Source of the DNA: Petrosia ficiformis
Lineage: Eukaryota; Porifera; Demospongiae; Haplosclerida; Petrosiidae
Direction: 5' to 3'
Length of the DNA: 64,000 nt
Assembly (NCBI GenBank): GCA_947044365.1
Contig: OX345636.1
Coordinates: 51,330,746 to 51,394,745 of the forward strand
Shown here piece after piece: positions 54,017-64,000 of the stretch (position 1 is its first letter; the number at the start of each line of letters is the position of its first letter). Position numbers and translations under genes: made by a program. Under the pieces are notes generated by a model. That model searched no databases. It was not told where the DNA came from and saw nothing but the letters and a program-made list of their open reading frames with translations.

Positions 54017-56480
54017 CCAGCCGTAACTTTTTACTTAGCCACAAACGTGCAGCCAATATGTACACAATTTTATGGATGTACGTGTACATCATTTTGTGTA
54101 TAATTTAAAATTTTGTTTTATGTTTCATTAATTAGAAGGTTATCAAGGTTATCATGATAATAGAATTGATGATAACTATAACAGTGAATTTTAGTTATCG
54201 CCCATCTCTAATTAGAACCAGTAAAAGTCTTCATTATTGAAGAATCCTTAATTTAGAAGGATGACCCAGAAAACAATGATAATCCATACATTATGAATTA
54301 CAAATGAGATATTAACTGACAGTTTGCTCATATAATCATTCACAACTATAAACAGAAACATATTTGACTCTATAAAATATAAAACCACACCAAGTACTAA
54401 CAATGATACTGTCTACAATAATGTACACAGTAAAGCCCCTCTTAACAGACACCCCTGAGTTACGGATATCTATAATATATAAAGGACAGCCACCACACTC
54501 CCAACTGACCTGTCATTGAACTCAATGCTGTTGCAACCCCTAACATGTGGACATCCAACTACTCTGTACAATGAACACCATTCACACCACCTTTATACAA
54601 CAATACTAACCTCTATAATACAGCCAACTTCTTTTTAAAATAGAAACATGCAACAATGATATTTAAACTTAATATAATAATATATATGGAAAAGTCTACA
54701 TTCAAAGCTTCCAATGGGTGGCTAGACAGGTTGAAGAAAAGGTACATGTACAATGTGAGAGGAGTGGCAATTAGTGGAGATGTGAATGGAACAACTGTGC
54801 AGTCATAGAAGGAGAGGCTTCCTGTACAAGGGTACTCAAGTGAAACATTTATATCATGCATCTACTGAGACACTTACATGTACATGTACATGTACATATG
54901 TACATGTACCATGCAGCTCTTCCCCTTTAGCTATACAGATAGAGAAAATCCTCTTTGGCTATTTTGTGCAGGCTCCTCCCAGTTACCTGGGTGAGACCAC
55001 AGCCACTACAAAACACCAAACACACACCAAAGGGGTGGCCCAGAACCTCAAAGACTAGTTTGTGTGGTGTCAGGGAAAAACATGGATACATAACCCAAGG
55101 AGCCAGTACAATTATACATCCCACAAGGACAGGAAGAGACAGTAATATAAGACAATATTAACTACATGTATGTAAAAAGGAGGTGTGGGTGGGAGGATAT
55201 GACAAAGATAGTCGGCTGTCCTTAGCTACTGACTGACTGATTGACTGTTGCATGAGTACATACTCATAGCCATGAGGTACATGTATGCATTGACCACAAC
55301 TCCCTTTGATGTGAATTTTGCTTAACTACATGTACATGTACATTAAACAGCATACTACAGTACTGGACATTAAAAAGTTATTGTTTTACAGTTCCGTTTC
55401 TTGCTGAATATGGTTGCAATTGTTTTTATTTTAACGATGCTGATCATTTCATGTTAGTAAGTATAATAATTAACCTACATGTACATGTATACATGTAGCT
55501 ATAATTAAAATGGAAGTTTTTGTTTACCCAAAACGTATGTGTGGGTAGATCGAGTGCTTAATATGTAATTCTTTTCAGACTGAAAATTATAACTTACTTA
55601 GCTAAACAGAATAGTTAACAAAGCCATTGAGTTCAAAATTATTCTTCGCTATCACCAGGAAGAGAGCAAGGCAAGTGCTTGAAAGTATAGTAGTCTCATG
55701 GGCAAACCCACCTCTGTACTACATGTACATGTACCTTGTATAACTTATGCATTTTAAACAGCAGTGACGTTTAGCTCATGTACATGTATGTGTAGTATCT
55801 AGACAGAAGACATTTAAAAAAATACCCAAATCGCACATGTACTTCGTTAGCTGCAAGAAAGCAGTAAGGCGAGTGTTTGAAAGTGCTTGAGGTGACGCCC
55901 ATAATTAGCATTCATGTCATTTCTTGTTGAAATGTGCATGTGCAATGATTGCTTTAACGGTTTAAATCGTTTTTAAAAACGATTACATGATAAAATATTC
56001 TTTAATTGTAAAAACAGAACAAATCAGAGAACAATAGTAGTAAGATTACTAAATGTTAACTTTTATATGTCCTCTACTACATACATGTACACATGTAGTT
56101 GTACATGTACTAAATGTGGTATGGTCTCACTTTGCCTACTCTCATTTTGCCCTACAGGGAGATGTCATCATTGTTATGATTGAGTGTTGTTTTATAACAT
56201 CAACAGGTATTATATGAAAACAGTTCATTTTTTATGTACAGTACATTGTATAATAATTATAAAGCTAATACCACATGTTCTATTTAACTGTGCATGTAAG
56301 TCCATATGTAATACCACATACAGTGTATTGTACATGTACATGTACGTACATGTATTTAGCTTTGTAAGTAATACAATGTACCACACATTCTAATTTGATA
56401 TGCCATTTTTGAATATACAAAGTCATGTGATCAATCACAAACTGATCAATCTGATTGGATATTATAAGATTTAGATAATA
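54017..56480. other. Intronic DNA without recognised exons
   Basis: AT-rich with TACATG runs (54875-54910, 55700-55740, 56060-56110, 56330-56360). The stretch 54310-54420 is similar to 59190-59290. Overlapping ORFs near 54786-55161 have no protein pattern I can defend. Confidence 0.5.
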
Positions 56481-56841
56481 AAATGTCACTATGCCAGGAA
56501 TGTTGGCCATAGTTACTAGACTGTTTTTCATCATGGGTCATGGCAGTCTGGAGGTGAGATTAGAAGGTGGTAGAAGGCTGGTATCTGGATGTTCCACAGC
56601 CTTTATAATAATTTGTATAATAGTTGACAGTAGTAGATTGGATGATATACATGTACATATACATGTATACCTCTTCAAAGGGGATTCCTTATACACTATT
56701 ATAACAGCATGTACATGTACATGTATGTGATTTCCAGTCACATGTGAAACTAAATTTGAATCCCATTGTTTCCAAATTAATATATTACATGACATGTAAT
56801 AATTAATTTGGAAACAAAATTTTGTATTTCACTACATATAT

Positions 56842-56960
56842 ATTATCGCACAGATACCGGGAAATATTACGAGTTGGATACAGCGTTGCCACGAGTCCGA
56901 AGGACGAGTGGCACGCTGTATCCAACGAGTAATATTTCCCGGGTATCTGTGCGATAATAT
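56842..56960. repeat. Palindromic element, copy 2
   Basis: TATTATCGCACAGATACCGG and its inverse CCGGGTATCTGTGCGATAATA bracket well-paired arms around the core GAGTCCGAAGGACGAG, about 119 bp. It is related to 26185-26300. The adjacent 56961-57090 is the inverted counterpart of 26050-26180 (LEAFHKLNPKTVA against the RecQ fragment flank), so the two loci share about 240 bp. Confidence 0.85.
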
Positions 56961-57172
56961 ATTTATCAAATAATGCTTGTTTTTGCCTATTACTACTTAG
57001 CAATACTTTATTATTCACACTATCATGATAAAGATGGTAATCTTGAAGCATTTCACAAGTTAAATCCCAAAACAGTAGCTATCTCGGGCAACCTCCAACC
57101 CGAAAAAAGACTTTCAGCACTGCACATATATAAACTTCTCTACTTTCACATTTTATCATAAACATAACTTAC

Positions 57173-57217
57173 CTCGTTCATAATTTTATCACAACTCATG
57201 TTTACTAACTTCACCAT
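57173..57217 (-). other. Possible short first exon (ATG to splice donor)
   Basis: ATG at 57217-57215 opens MVKLVNMSCDKIMNE (45 bp, phase 0) followed by the donor GTAAGT. The shape resembles gene A exon 1: short, phase 0, same strand. It lies between gene B exons 58553-58642 and 48150-48224, so it might be an alternative start for gene B. No acceptor partner can be proved. Confidence 0.25.
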
Positions 57218-58280
57218 CGCCAAAACTAAAGAAATTAGAGAGTAATCTCTTTCTACACAATTTTTACTTAGCAGCATGTGACACGCAATACAATAAAACT
57301 TCTGGTCAGGTGATGTTCCGTGCAATAAAACTTCCGGTCATATGACTCTATAAAAATACTGGAAAATATTGTCATAGTGCGTGATTTGAATGTCTAATTG
57401 AAAATGTATGGATTCGTTGTTTCTATGGTAAACATTGTTTGATAAAAAGTCTTATTCTTGTTTTAAGAATGTTATTACACTTAATATGCTAATAATAATT
57501 ATAATAGTGGAAATAGGTCATAAGACAAAACCTATTTTGTGTAATGCATGATCCACCAAAATGGATACTTGGTCAATGTTCTTCACACTGTATAGTGGGT
57601 ATTATTGGTGGTGAGAATATTAGGCAAATCTGCTAAAACCAGCACACTGACAATGTTAAATTTAGTGAATTTAAAATAAATATTGACCATACCTACAATG
57701 TACGTACAATTAATTAAATGCAGAAGGCCTATATTCTACAGAGTCAGAGAAACCTAAAATGTTTGTGGATGCTTTTAAAACTCTGAAAGATATTCCTACA
57801 CCTGGTAAATAACTTCAGAGTGCATGTGTAAACTTTAAAAAAATTCTATTACATAATTTTACTGATGTGTGAGAACAGACCACTTCAATCTGGGAGTAAC
57901 CCAACATTCAAATGTAAGTACATTGTACATGTACATGTACTTGTCCTGACTTATCAGCTTGGAATAACTAGCTTTCACTTACTCTATAGCTAGAGTAGTC
58001 TTGTAGCTGCTTTAGAAATCTAGATACTCAATCACATTCACAAAAGTGCAGCTATAATTCACTTGGATTTCAATTTTTGGAATTTTCCAATTCACCAATA
58101 TTTTCTATTTGAAATAATTCCTACTATACAGTATATGGTACATGTACATGTATGTGTGTTTAGGAACTCATTAGTCAAAACCTTTCTACAAAGTTATGAA
58201 ATTCAAAGCATTGCCATAATTAACATCTACATGTATAATATACATGTACTCACATTATTTATATGTTCTACCATCATATC

Positions 58281-58503
58281 CAGTGTTTTCGATAAGCTCA
58301 TATGGCGCACCATTGGCCCAAAAAGCTTCGTATTCGGCCCAGCACAGTTCTCTTATTGGGCCAGATGGTGCAGTTAATTATGATTATATTGTCACTAACA
58401 GCATTAATGTTTTGTTAATTGGCTCAAAATGTATTGCCAATGGTGCACACACTAACCATTGTTGAGCAATTTGGCCCATGTTCAAAACTTATCAAAAACT
58501 CTG
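58281..58503. mobile_element. hAT-type MITE with perfect 8-bp target duplication, 223 bp
   Basis: The ends are CAGTGTTTTCGATAAG and (inverted) CAGAGTTTTTGATAAG. ATCATATC is duplicated exactly at 58273-58280 and 58504-58511. Copy A keeps the empty site (TTATCATCATATCATATAC near 15113-15131), proving insertion after the duplication. It lies only 49 bp from the splice donor of exon 58553-58642. A relative is at 59759-59980. Confidence 0.93.
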
Positions 58504-58552
58504 ATCATATCATATACTAAACCACATTTAACATCTATAATAATATACTCAC

Positions 58553-58642
58553 ATCATCAGTATGCTCTATATTAGCACCGTGATCCAGTAGCAATTGTGT
58601 GGCTTGAGGTGATTCACAATAATGTAGAGGTGTACGGTTCCG
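58553..58642 (-). CDS. Gene B exon: ankyrin repeat
   Basis: The acceptor TTCTATAG and donor GTGAGT bound 90 bp, 30 codons, phase 0. The peptide starts RNRTPLHYCESPQATQLLL and ends DHGANIEHTDD, a good 30-residue ankyrin repeat. It is the positional paralog of gene A exon 6 (15162-15251). The next visible gene B exon downstream is the half-repeat at 48150-48224, 10.3 kb away. Further repeats and the start of gene B should lie to the right of the window. Confidence 0.9.
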
Positions 58643-59758
58643 CTATAGAATATATAAGAAAATACAACAAATTAAATAATTGTTATAATGAATGCAGACC
58701 CCTCACCACAAGTGTAATTGGGTAACTAGAATGACTACTGACAGAAAACAATACTTGACTATAATAATAATTATTTGACTTATAATTATAATGAAATCCC
58801 ATTAGTACAAATCTTTGTTGTGTGTACATGTAGCTAAAAAATGAGGTAGCGTACATTTTCAATAGCAGAAATCACAAAAGGAGTCTAAATTTAAGCTGGT
58901 GATCTAAAAGAAACATATTTCAATAATCAATAGGACTTCCTGTTATTCATGAATTACATATTTTACATCGCAAATATTTTAATTATTGGAATGTTTGTTC
59001 TGTTATATATGACATGCTTCATAAGTGGATTGGACTGTCACTAAACACACAAGTTTTATTTCAGTTAGTTATCAACAGTTTATAGAGCTAAAATGTGTAG
59101 GAGTATTTGGATACATATCACTCTGTTATAATACAACATATGATATTGATATTTCACTTGAGGGAGTGGAGGTATTTATTCACCATTTCATGTAACCATT
59201 CACTACTATACATAGAAACACGTTTGATTCTATAAAATATAAAACCACACCCAATACTAACAGTGATACTGTATAGAATAATGTTATGATAATTATAATG
59301 ATGACATAATCCCACAATGGTTACATGAAGAAAGAACCCATTAAATTGTAGTGTTAACAGTTTATTGTGGAATGGACAGATCAGTAAGATTACAAAATAC
59401 ACAATACTTACTTACACATGTATAATTTATACAAAAAGGATGATGTTACTATAAATAGAATAGTAAAAGAGATAATTATTGACTGTATTACAAAATCAGG
59501 GCTAACAGACAATAAGACAACAAGAATTACAATATTACACAATGTACATTATTCACACATACATGTACATGTACATACTGTAATACTCTAGTATGATGAT
59601 AAATGCCAATAGACGAAGATGCCTTCATAAGCACATATCTTTAATTTGTTATAAAATGTCTATACATATATGTGCACATCTAGTGAACTAACAAAAGCTT
59701 TAAGATGGCTAACAGATATCAATAAAGTAGAGAACCGTCAAGTACACAATGTACACAT

Positions 59759-59980
59759 CAATGTTTTTGATAAGCTTATATGGCACAACAGTGGCCCGAA
59801 AGGTTCTTATTTTGCACTGCATAGTTCTCTCTTTGGGCCAGTGGCGCAGTTAGTTATGATTATATTGTCACTAACGGCATTAACTTTTAGTGAATTGGCT
59901 CAAGATGTATTCCCAATGGCGCACACACTAACCATTTTGAGCAAATTTGGCCCATGCTTCAAAACGTATCAAAATCTCTG
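59759..59980. mobile_element. hAT-type MITE, second family member, 222 bp
   Basis: The ends are CAATGTTTTTGATAAG and (inverted) CAGAGATTTTGATACG. GTACACAT is an exact 8-bp duplication at 59751-59758 and 59981-59988. The interior matches 58281-58503 throughout in the same orientation (GGCGCACACACTAACCATT near the end of both). Confidence 0.9.
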
Positions 59981-60049
59981 GTACACATAGTAAATTATTA
60001 TTAATCTATTAATTGTCCATGATATAAATTAATGTTTTGTATTGCATTA

Positions 60050-60800
60050 ATAAAACTTATAATTATTTGGGGCATGTATTGAGATCAATTGGCACTGATG
60101 ACCACTTTATCATGTGTGTCTGCTTTTAAGAGGTTGTACGTAACTTATGGTGACATTGTAGTGTCATGTACAATATACTAAATACGCATTTAGGCTAGAG
60201 ATAATTAATGTATTATACATTTTGCCTCATACATGTATCATGAGGGTGCTGACAGCCTAACACCATCTACATGTACATGTAAATGTATACGCATGTACAC
60301 GTACTTTTGGATTGTAGGTTCATTCAAGAAGACAATTATTGTACAGTAGCTACCCTCCTAAATGAATGAACCCCGAAGTATCATTTTGGTGCTGCCTCCT
60401 ACAAACTCCGAAATATAGGGGAACACCACTTTAAATATCCTTGTTAGTCTACTTTTAACTCAAATAGACACCATGCATGTTTGACCAATTTGAGGACAAA
60501 CATGACAGTAGGAATGCTACATCATGAAAGAATAATGATCATAAATGTAAATGTCCCATATATGTAACAACAGTACTCTAAGGGTTAAGGACATTACTAT
60601 TACATTACTAAATAATATTCCACTTTACTAATTAAAATCATCACCCTATAAACTAAGCTTATCATGTATTATTATTAAAGTGGTATACAAGTACAAATAA
60701 TTAGAGTGAGCCTGAATGAGCCCCATACTAGGGAGTTGATGTTGAAATCACTCTATAAGTACATGTACAATGTACATGTATCTGTCGTACATAATACTAC
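60050..60800. repeat. Copy B counterpart of 16760-17470
   Basis: Shared landmarks include CTTTTAAGAGGTTGTA, CATGAGGGTG(A/C)TGACAGCCT and GAGCCCCATACTAGGGAGTTGATG. A third, partial copy is at 62780-63260, with its tail near 63895-63935 beyond the minisatellite. The Crypton remnant that follows in copy A is missing here. Confidence 0.8.
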
Positions 60801-60960
60801 TTACATTGTAGCTATGCACACATACATATTCTATTTGATGTGTACATGTACGAAATACTACATGTTCTACATTAGCTGTGTACATGTACATGTACATGTT
60901 TAGCTGTGTACATGTACATGTTCTATTTACATGTGTACATGCAAGTAATACTACATTTTC
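60740..60960. repeat. TACATG/ACATGTAC simple repeats
   Basis: Runs of ACATGTACATGT alternate with TTCTATTT-containing units (CATGTTCTATTTACATGTG). They account for the ORF at 60706-60903. Confidence 0.85.
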
Positions 60961-60999
60961 TATTTACATGCGCAAGTAATACCATATGTTCTATTTGCT

Positions 61000-62780
61000 G
61001 TGCAAGTAATACCACATCTTCTATTTAGGCACATATTCAGATATTATCTGAACAATTTGCTGACCATTATCATCATCAGACTCACTCCACAATGTTACAA
61101 CATTCTTTTAGTACACTATTTACAGATACAAATGTAGTCTCGTCCCCAGACTGACACAACCCATGGCACAAAATAGTTTGGCAACATTGGCCAACATTCC
61201 TGGCACAGTGATGTCATAATCAGGTATCACAAATATTCAAATCTTTGCTACATGTACATGTACAGTATGTGTGGTGGGTCTCCAGATGATAGTAGCAGGC
61301 TGGTATCCATGGAGACACTCCACAGCCTTTGTTATCTGATTTTGATATGCGATTTATACAAAGTCATGTGATCAATTAATAAATTGACCAATCTGATTGG
61401 ACATTACAAAAATCTGGGAATACATGTACATTACTACATGTGCCAGGAATGTTGGCCAAAATTACTAGACTGTTTTTCATTGTGGGGTGTAGCAGTCTGG
61501 AGAAGGAGAGATTGTATCAGAATACATTATTCTTTATAAAACTGAACAAAGACAAAGCTCCCAGAGATTTGATATAAACTGTACTATATAATTGGTATAA
61601 TAGTTGACAGTAGTGGGTTGTGGATTGGGTGATATACATGTACTGTACATGTACCTAATCCAAAATGATTCTTTATTCAATACTATTAATATGTGATTTC
61701 TAGTCACATTTCAATCTAAATTTGAATCCCATTGTTTCCAAATTAATCCACTATTACATGATATGTAATACCTATATATTCAGGGTACTATCCAGAAATA
61801 TTTTTTATAATAATTATTGTCAAGATAAATCTAATGTACTATATAATATTCTATGTACAGTGGAAGCAGCATGTTGACTACTTTATCACCCTTACATGAT
61901 AAACAAGGAGTGCTAATTTATGCTGCTCACCTACATGTACCTGTATTTCTGGCAAAACAGACAGAACATACATGTACATGTACCTTCACCTTCAAAGAAA
62001 ACCATCCCATGTCACCCATCGTGTATATACTCTACATACATGTACAGTATATATATACGTATATATACATATACATGTGTATAAATTCCCCACACCCACA
62101 ATTAGTTTACGGTTCTTATGTACTTACATGTATTAACACTTTTTATTTATTAATTAATTTGTATTATTACAAATATTTTATAATTATTATTTTGGTGAAA
62201 TAAAAACACTTTCCAGCAAAAGAAGTTATAATCCTCTGTCATGTACATGTACATATGTACATTTCCAGAAAACTTGCTTATGAAACCCCTCCTACACAAT
62301 TTTAAGATACATTTGTCTAGAATTAGTAGGTGTGTTTAGTATAACATGTAATTAATATGTGGTCCAGTAGTCCAGTCCAGTAGTCAAGTCTAGTGGTCCA
62401 CTCAAGCAAATGGAGATACCCTAAGATATTTCTTCCCTTCATTTATCACATATAATATCATTTATTTTTCAATTCAATTATCAGTTATTTCATTTATCTT
62501 ATTTATCATTCAGTTCAACACCATGTGACTTAATTTTGTTACTTTAAAAAGTGTCAATCACTTTGTAGTTCAATTAATAACATGATTAATATTGAAAACA
62601 GTTACACTATAACACATCCATCCTGTTTGAAGTATTAAACACGTAACCAGGACATTACATGATCCATATTTATTCACCCTTAATAGCCACACCTACATGT
62701 ACATGTACATGTATATAATTGCTGATATATATTGGTGCTGAGACAGTTTATGACTACCTTGTTACTGTATATATTGCTGC
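61000..62780. other. Intronic or flanking DNA without recognised exons
   Basis: Contains a diverged repeat of 56480-56830 (AATGTTGGCCA, ACTAGACTGTTTTTCAT, TCCCATTGTTTCCAAATTAA at about 61440-61745) and the match to copy A 18420-18560 at about 62070-62220. Confidence 0.5.
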
Positions 62781-63260
62781 ATTAATAACAACTATTTGTG
62801 GCACGTATTTTGTAACTGCTTTAAATAATAGCAAGGTGTCCTTATTTCAGAATGTTTGTCAGTGCAAGAGATCAATTTGTATCAAACAAACTGTCCTCTT
62901 TATAATGTGAGTATGCTTTTAAGAGGTTGTACGGTACATGTACGCTGTACAGGTATGTAAAATACACTAAATAGGCTAGAGATAATTAATATCATTACAT
63001 TAGTCATTTTGTCTCCTATCATGAGGGTGCTGACAGCCTGACATCATCTACATACATCTACACATTTACATCTACATTTACAATGCACATGTACATGTAG
63101 GTTCATTCAAGAGAACAAATATTCTAGCTACATGTACCTTCCCAATGAATGAAAACTAAATATCATTGTGGTGCTGCCGCCTACGAAACCCCAATGCATC
63201 TTTAAAAATCCTTGTTAGTCTACTTTACCTCAAATAGTTACCATGTTTTGTCTAATGTAT
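62780..63260. repeat. Third copy of the 16760/60050 repeat
   Basis: TTTTAAGAGGTTGTACGG, CTCCTATCATGAGGGTGCTG and CTTGTTAGTCTACTTTACCT correspond in order to copies at 16870-17115 and 60125-60460. Confidence 0.75.
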
Positions 63261-63264
63261 ACAG

Positions 63265-63850
63265 GCCGCTACTAAAGGACTGCTAGGAACTTAAAAATAC
63301 TAATGGGAACTCATAAGACTCAAAGAGAATAGTTGAGACTACTGGAGACTCATGGGACTCAAATACACTACTAGAGACTCAAAGAAGTTAATGGGAACTG
63401 ATGAGACTGAATGAGACTCATGAGGCTTTAAGAGACTACTAGAGACTCAAAGAAATTAATTAGAAACCATTAGACCTAAAGAGACTCGTGAGACTCTTAG
63501 AGACTACTGGAACCTGTGAGACTCTAAAAGACCACTGAAGACTCATGAGACTCAAATACACTACTAGAGACTCAAAGAAGTTAATGGGAACTGATGAGAC
63601 TGAAAGAGACTCATGACGCTTTAAGAGACTACTAGAGACTCAAAGAAATTAATTAGAAACTATTAGACCTAAAGAGACTCGTGAGACTCTTAGAGACTAC
63701 TGGGAACCTGTTAGACTCTAAAAGACCACTGAAGACTCATTAGACTCTAGGATACTATTGGGGACTCATGAGACTCAAAGACACTCATGAGACTATAAGA
63801 CACTACTAGGGGCTTATGAGACTCAAAATATTACTTGAGACTCAAGAGTA
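63265..63850. repeat. Minisatellite of GAGACTCA-type units with a 193-bp higher-order period
   Basis: The short unit AGAGACTCATGAGACT and variants fill the array. A longer unit starting AAATACACTACTAGAGACTC repeats at 63361 and 63554, a period of 193 bp with few differences. It interrupts the third copy of the 16760/60050 repeat. Confidence 0.88.
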
Positions 63851-64000
63851 GGAATCAAATAATTAATTAACTTCAACACTAAGACAAGTCCATAAACTTA
63901 GCTTGTATCATGTATTATTATTAAAGTGGTGCTCTAGTAATTAGTATATGTATAAACAGATTTGTGTTGATAATGTTCACTGTGTGGATAATAAGAACAA

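Noticed and set aside
54786..55161. Overlapping ORFs on both strands
   Set aside because: No domain pattern, no splice support, and some of the codons come from TACATG repeats.

Overview
The window looks like nuclear DNA of an animal, most likely a marine invertebrate and probably a demosponge. It is AT-rich, its genes have many short exons with GT..AG introns, it is crowded with diverse transposons, and it is full of TACATG/ACATGTAC microsatellites. The host proteins combine ankyrin (ANK), Roc-COR and Death domains. The species call is inference; no database was consulted.

Host genes. Two related genes lie head to tail on the minus strand. Gene A begins with an ATG exon at 25456 and runs left through nine exons to 2815, where it leaves the window: a short N-terminus, then ankyrin repeats mostly encoded one per exon, then a linker. 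Gene B enters from the right. Its visible exons are 58642-58553 (ANK), 48224-48150 (half ANK), 47441-47414 and 36714-36664 (linkers), 34899-32791 (Roc GTPase plus COR plus Cys-rich), 32464-32408 (linker) and 32343-31997 (Death domain, stop). Their lengths sum to 2757 nt, exactly 919 codons including the stop, and every junction keeps frame. The predicted product, ANK-Roc-COR-Death, is the DAPK1 layout; no kinase is visible, but the N-terminus of gene B is outside the window. Gene A should have its own Roc-COR-Death part to the left of base 1.

Layout. About 0.6-19 kb (copy A) and 36.8-63 kb (copy B) are diverged copies of the same intronic and exonic DNA. Each has acquired its own insertions, so one copy often preserves the empty site for an element in the other. 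Copy A carries a piggyBac-like MITE, a tRNA-derived SINE with a 10-bp target duplication, a broken Ty1/copia element joined to a LINE reverse-transcriptase fragment, two hAT-type MITEs and a broken Crypton-type tyrosine recombinase. Copy B carries an apparently intact Ty3/gypsy retrotransposon (38422-43776, LTRs identical by eye, 4-bp target duplication), a decayed Tc1/mariner element with a 745-bp inverted-repeat element nested in it, and five hAT-type non-autonomous elements with 7/8 or 8/8 target duplications.

The 25.5-32 kb spacer between the genes holds no convincing gene. It contains a RecQ-like helicase fragment, several long palindromes, a 1.2-kb element made of successive hairpins, TA microsatellites and a telomere-like tract. 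The right end of the window is a minisatellite built from GAGACTCA-type units.

Features were read by eye. Exon edges rest on splice consensus, frame continuity and the agreement between copies A and B.
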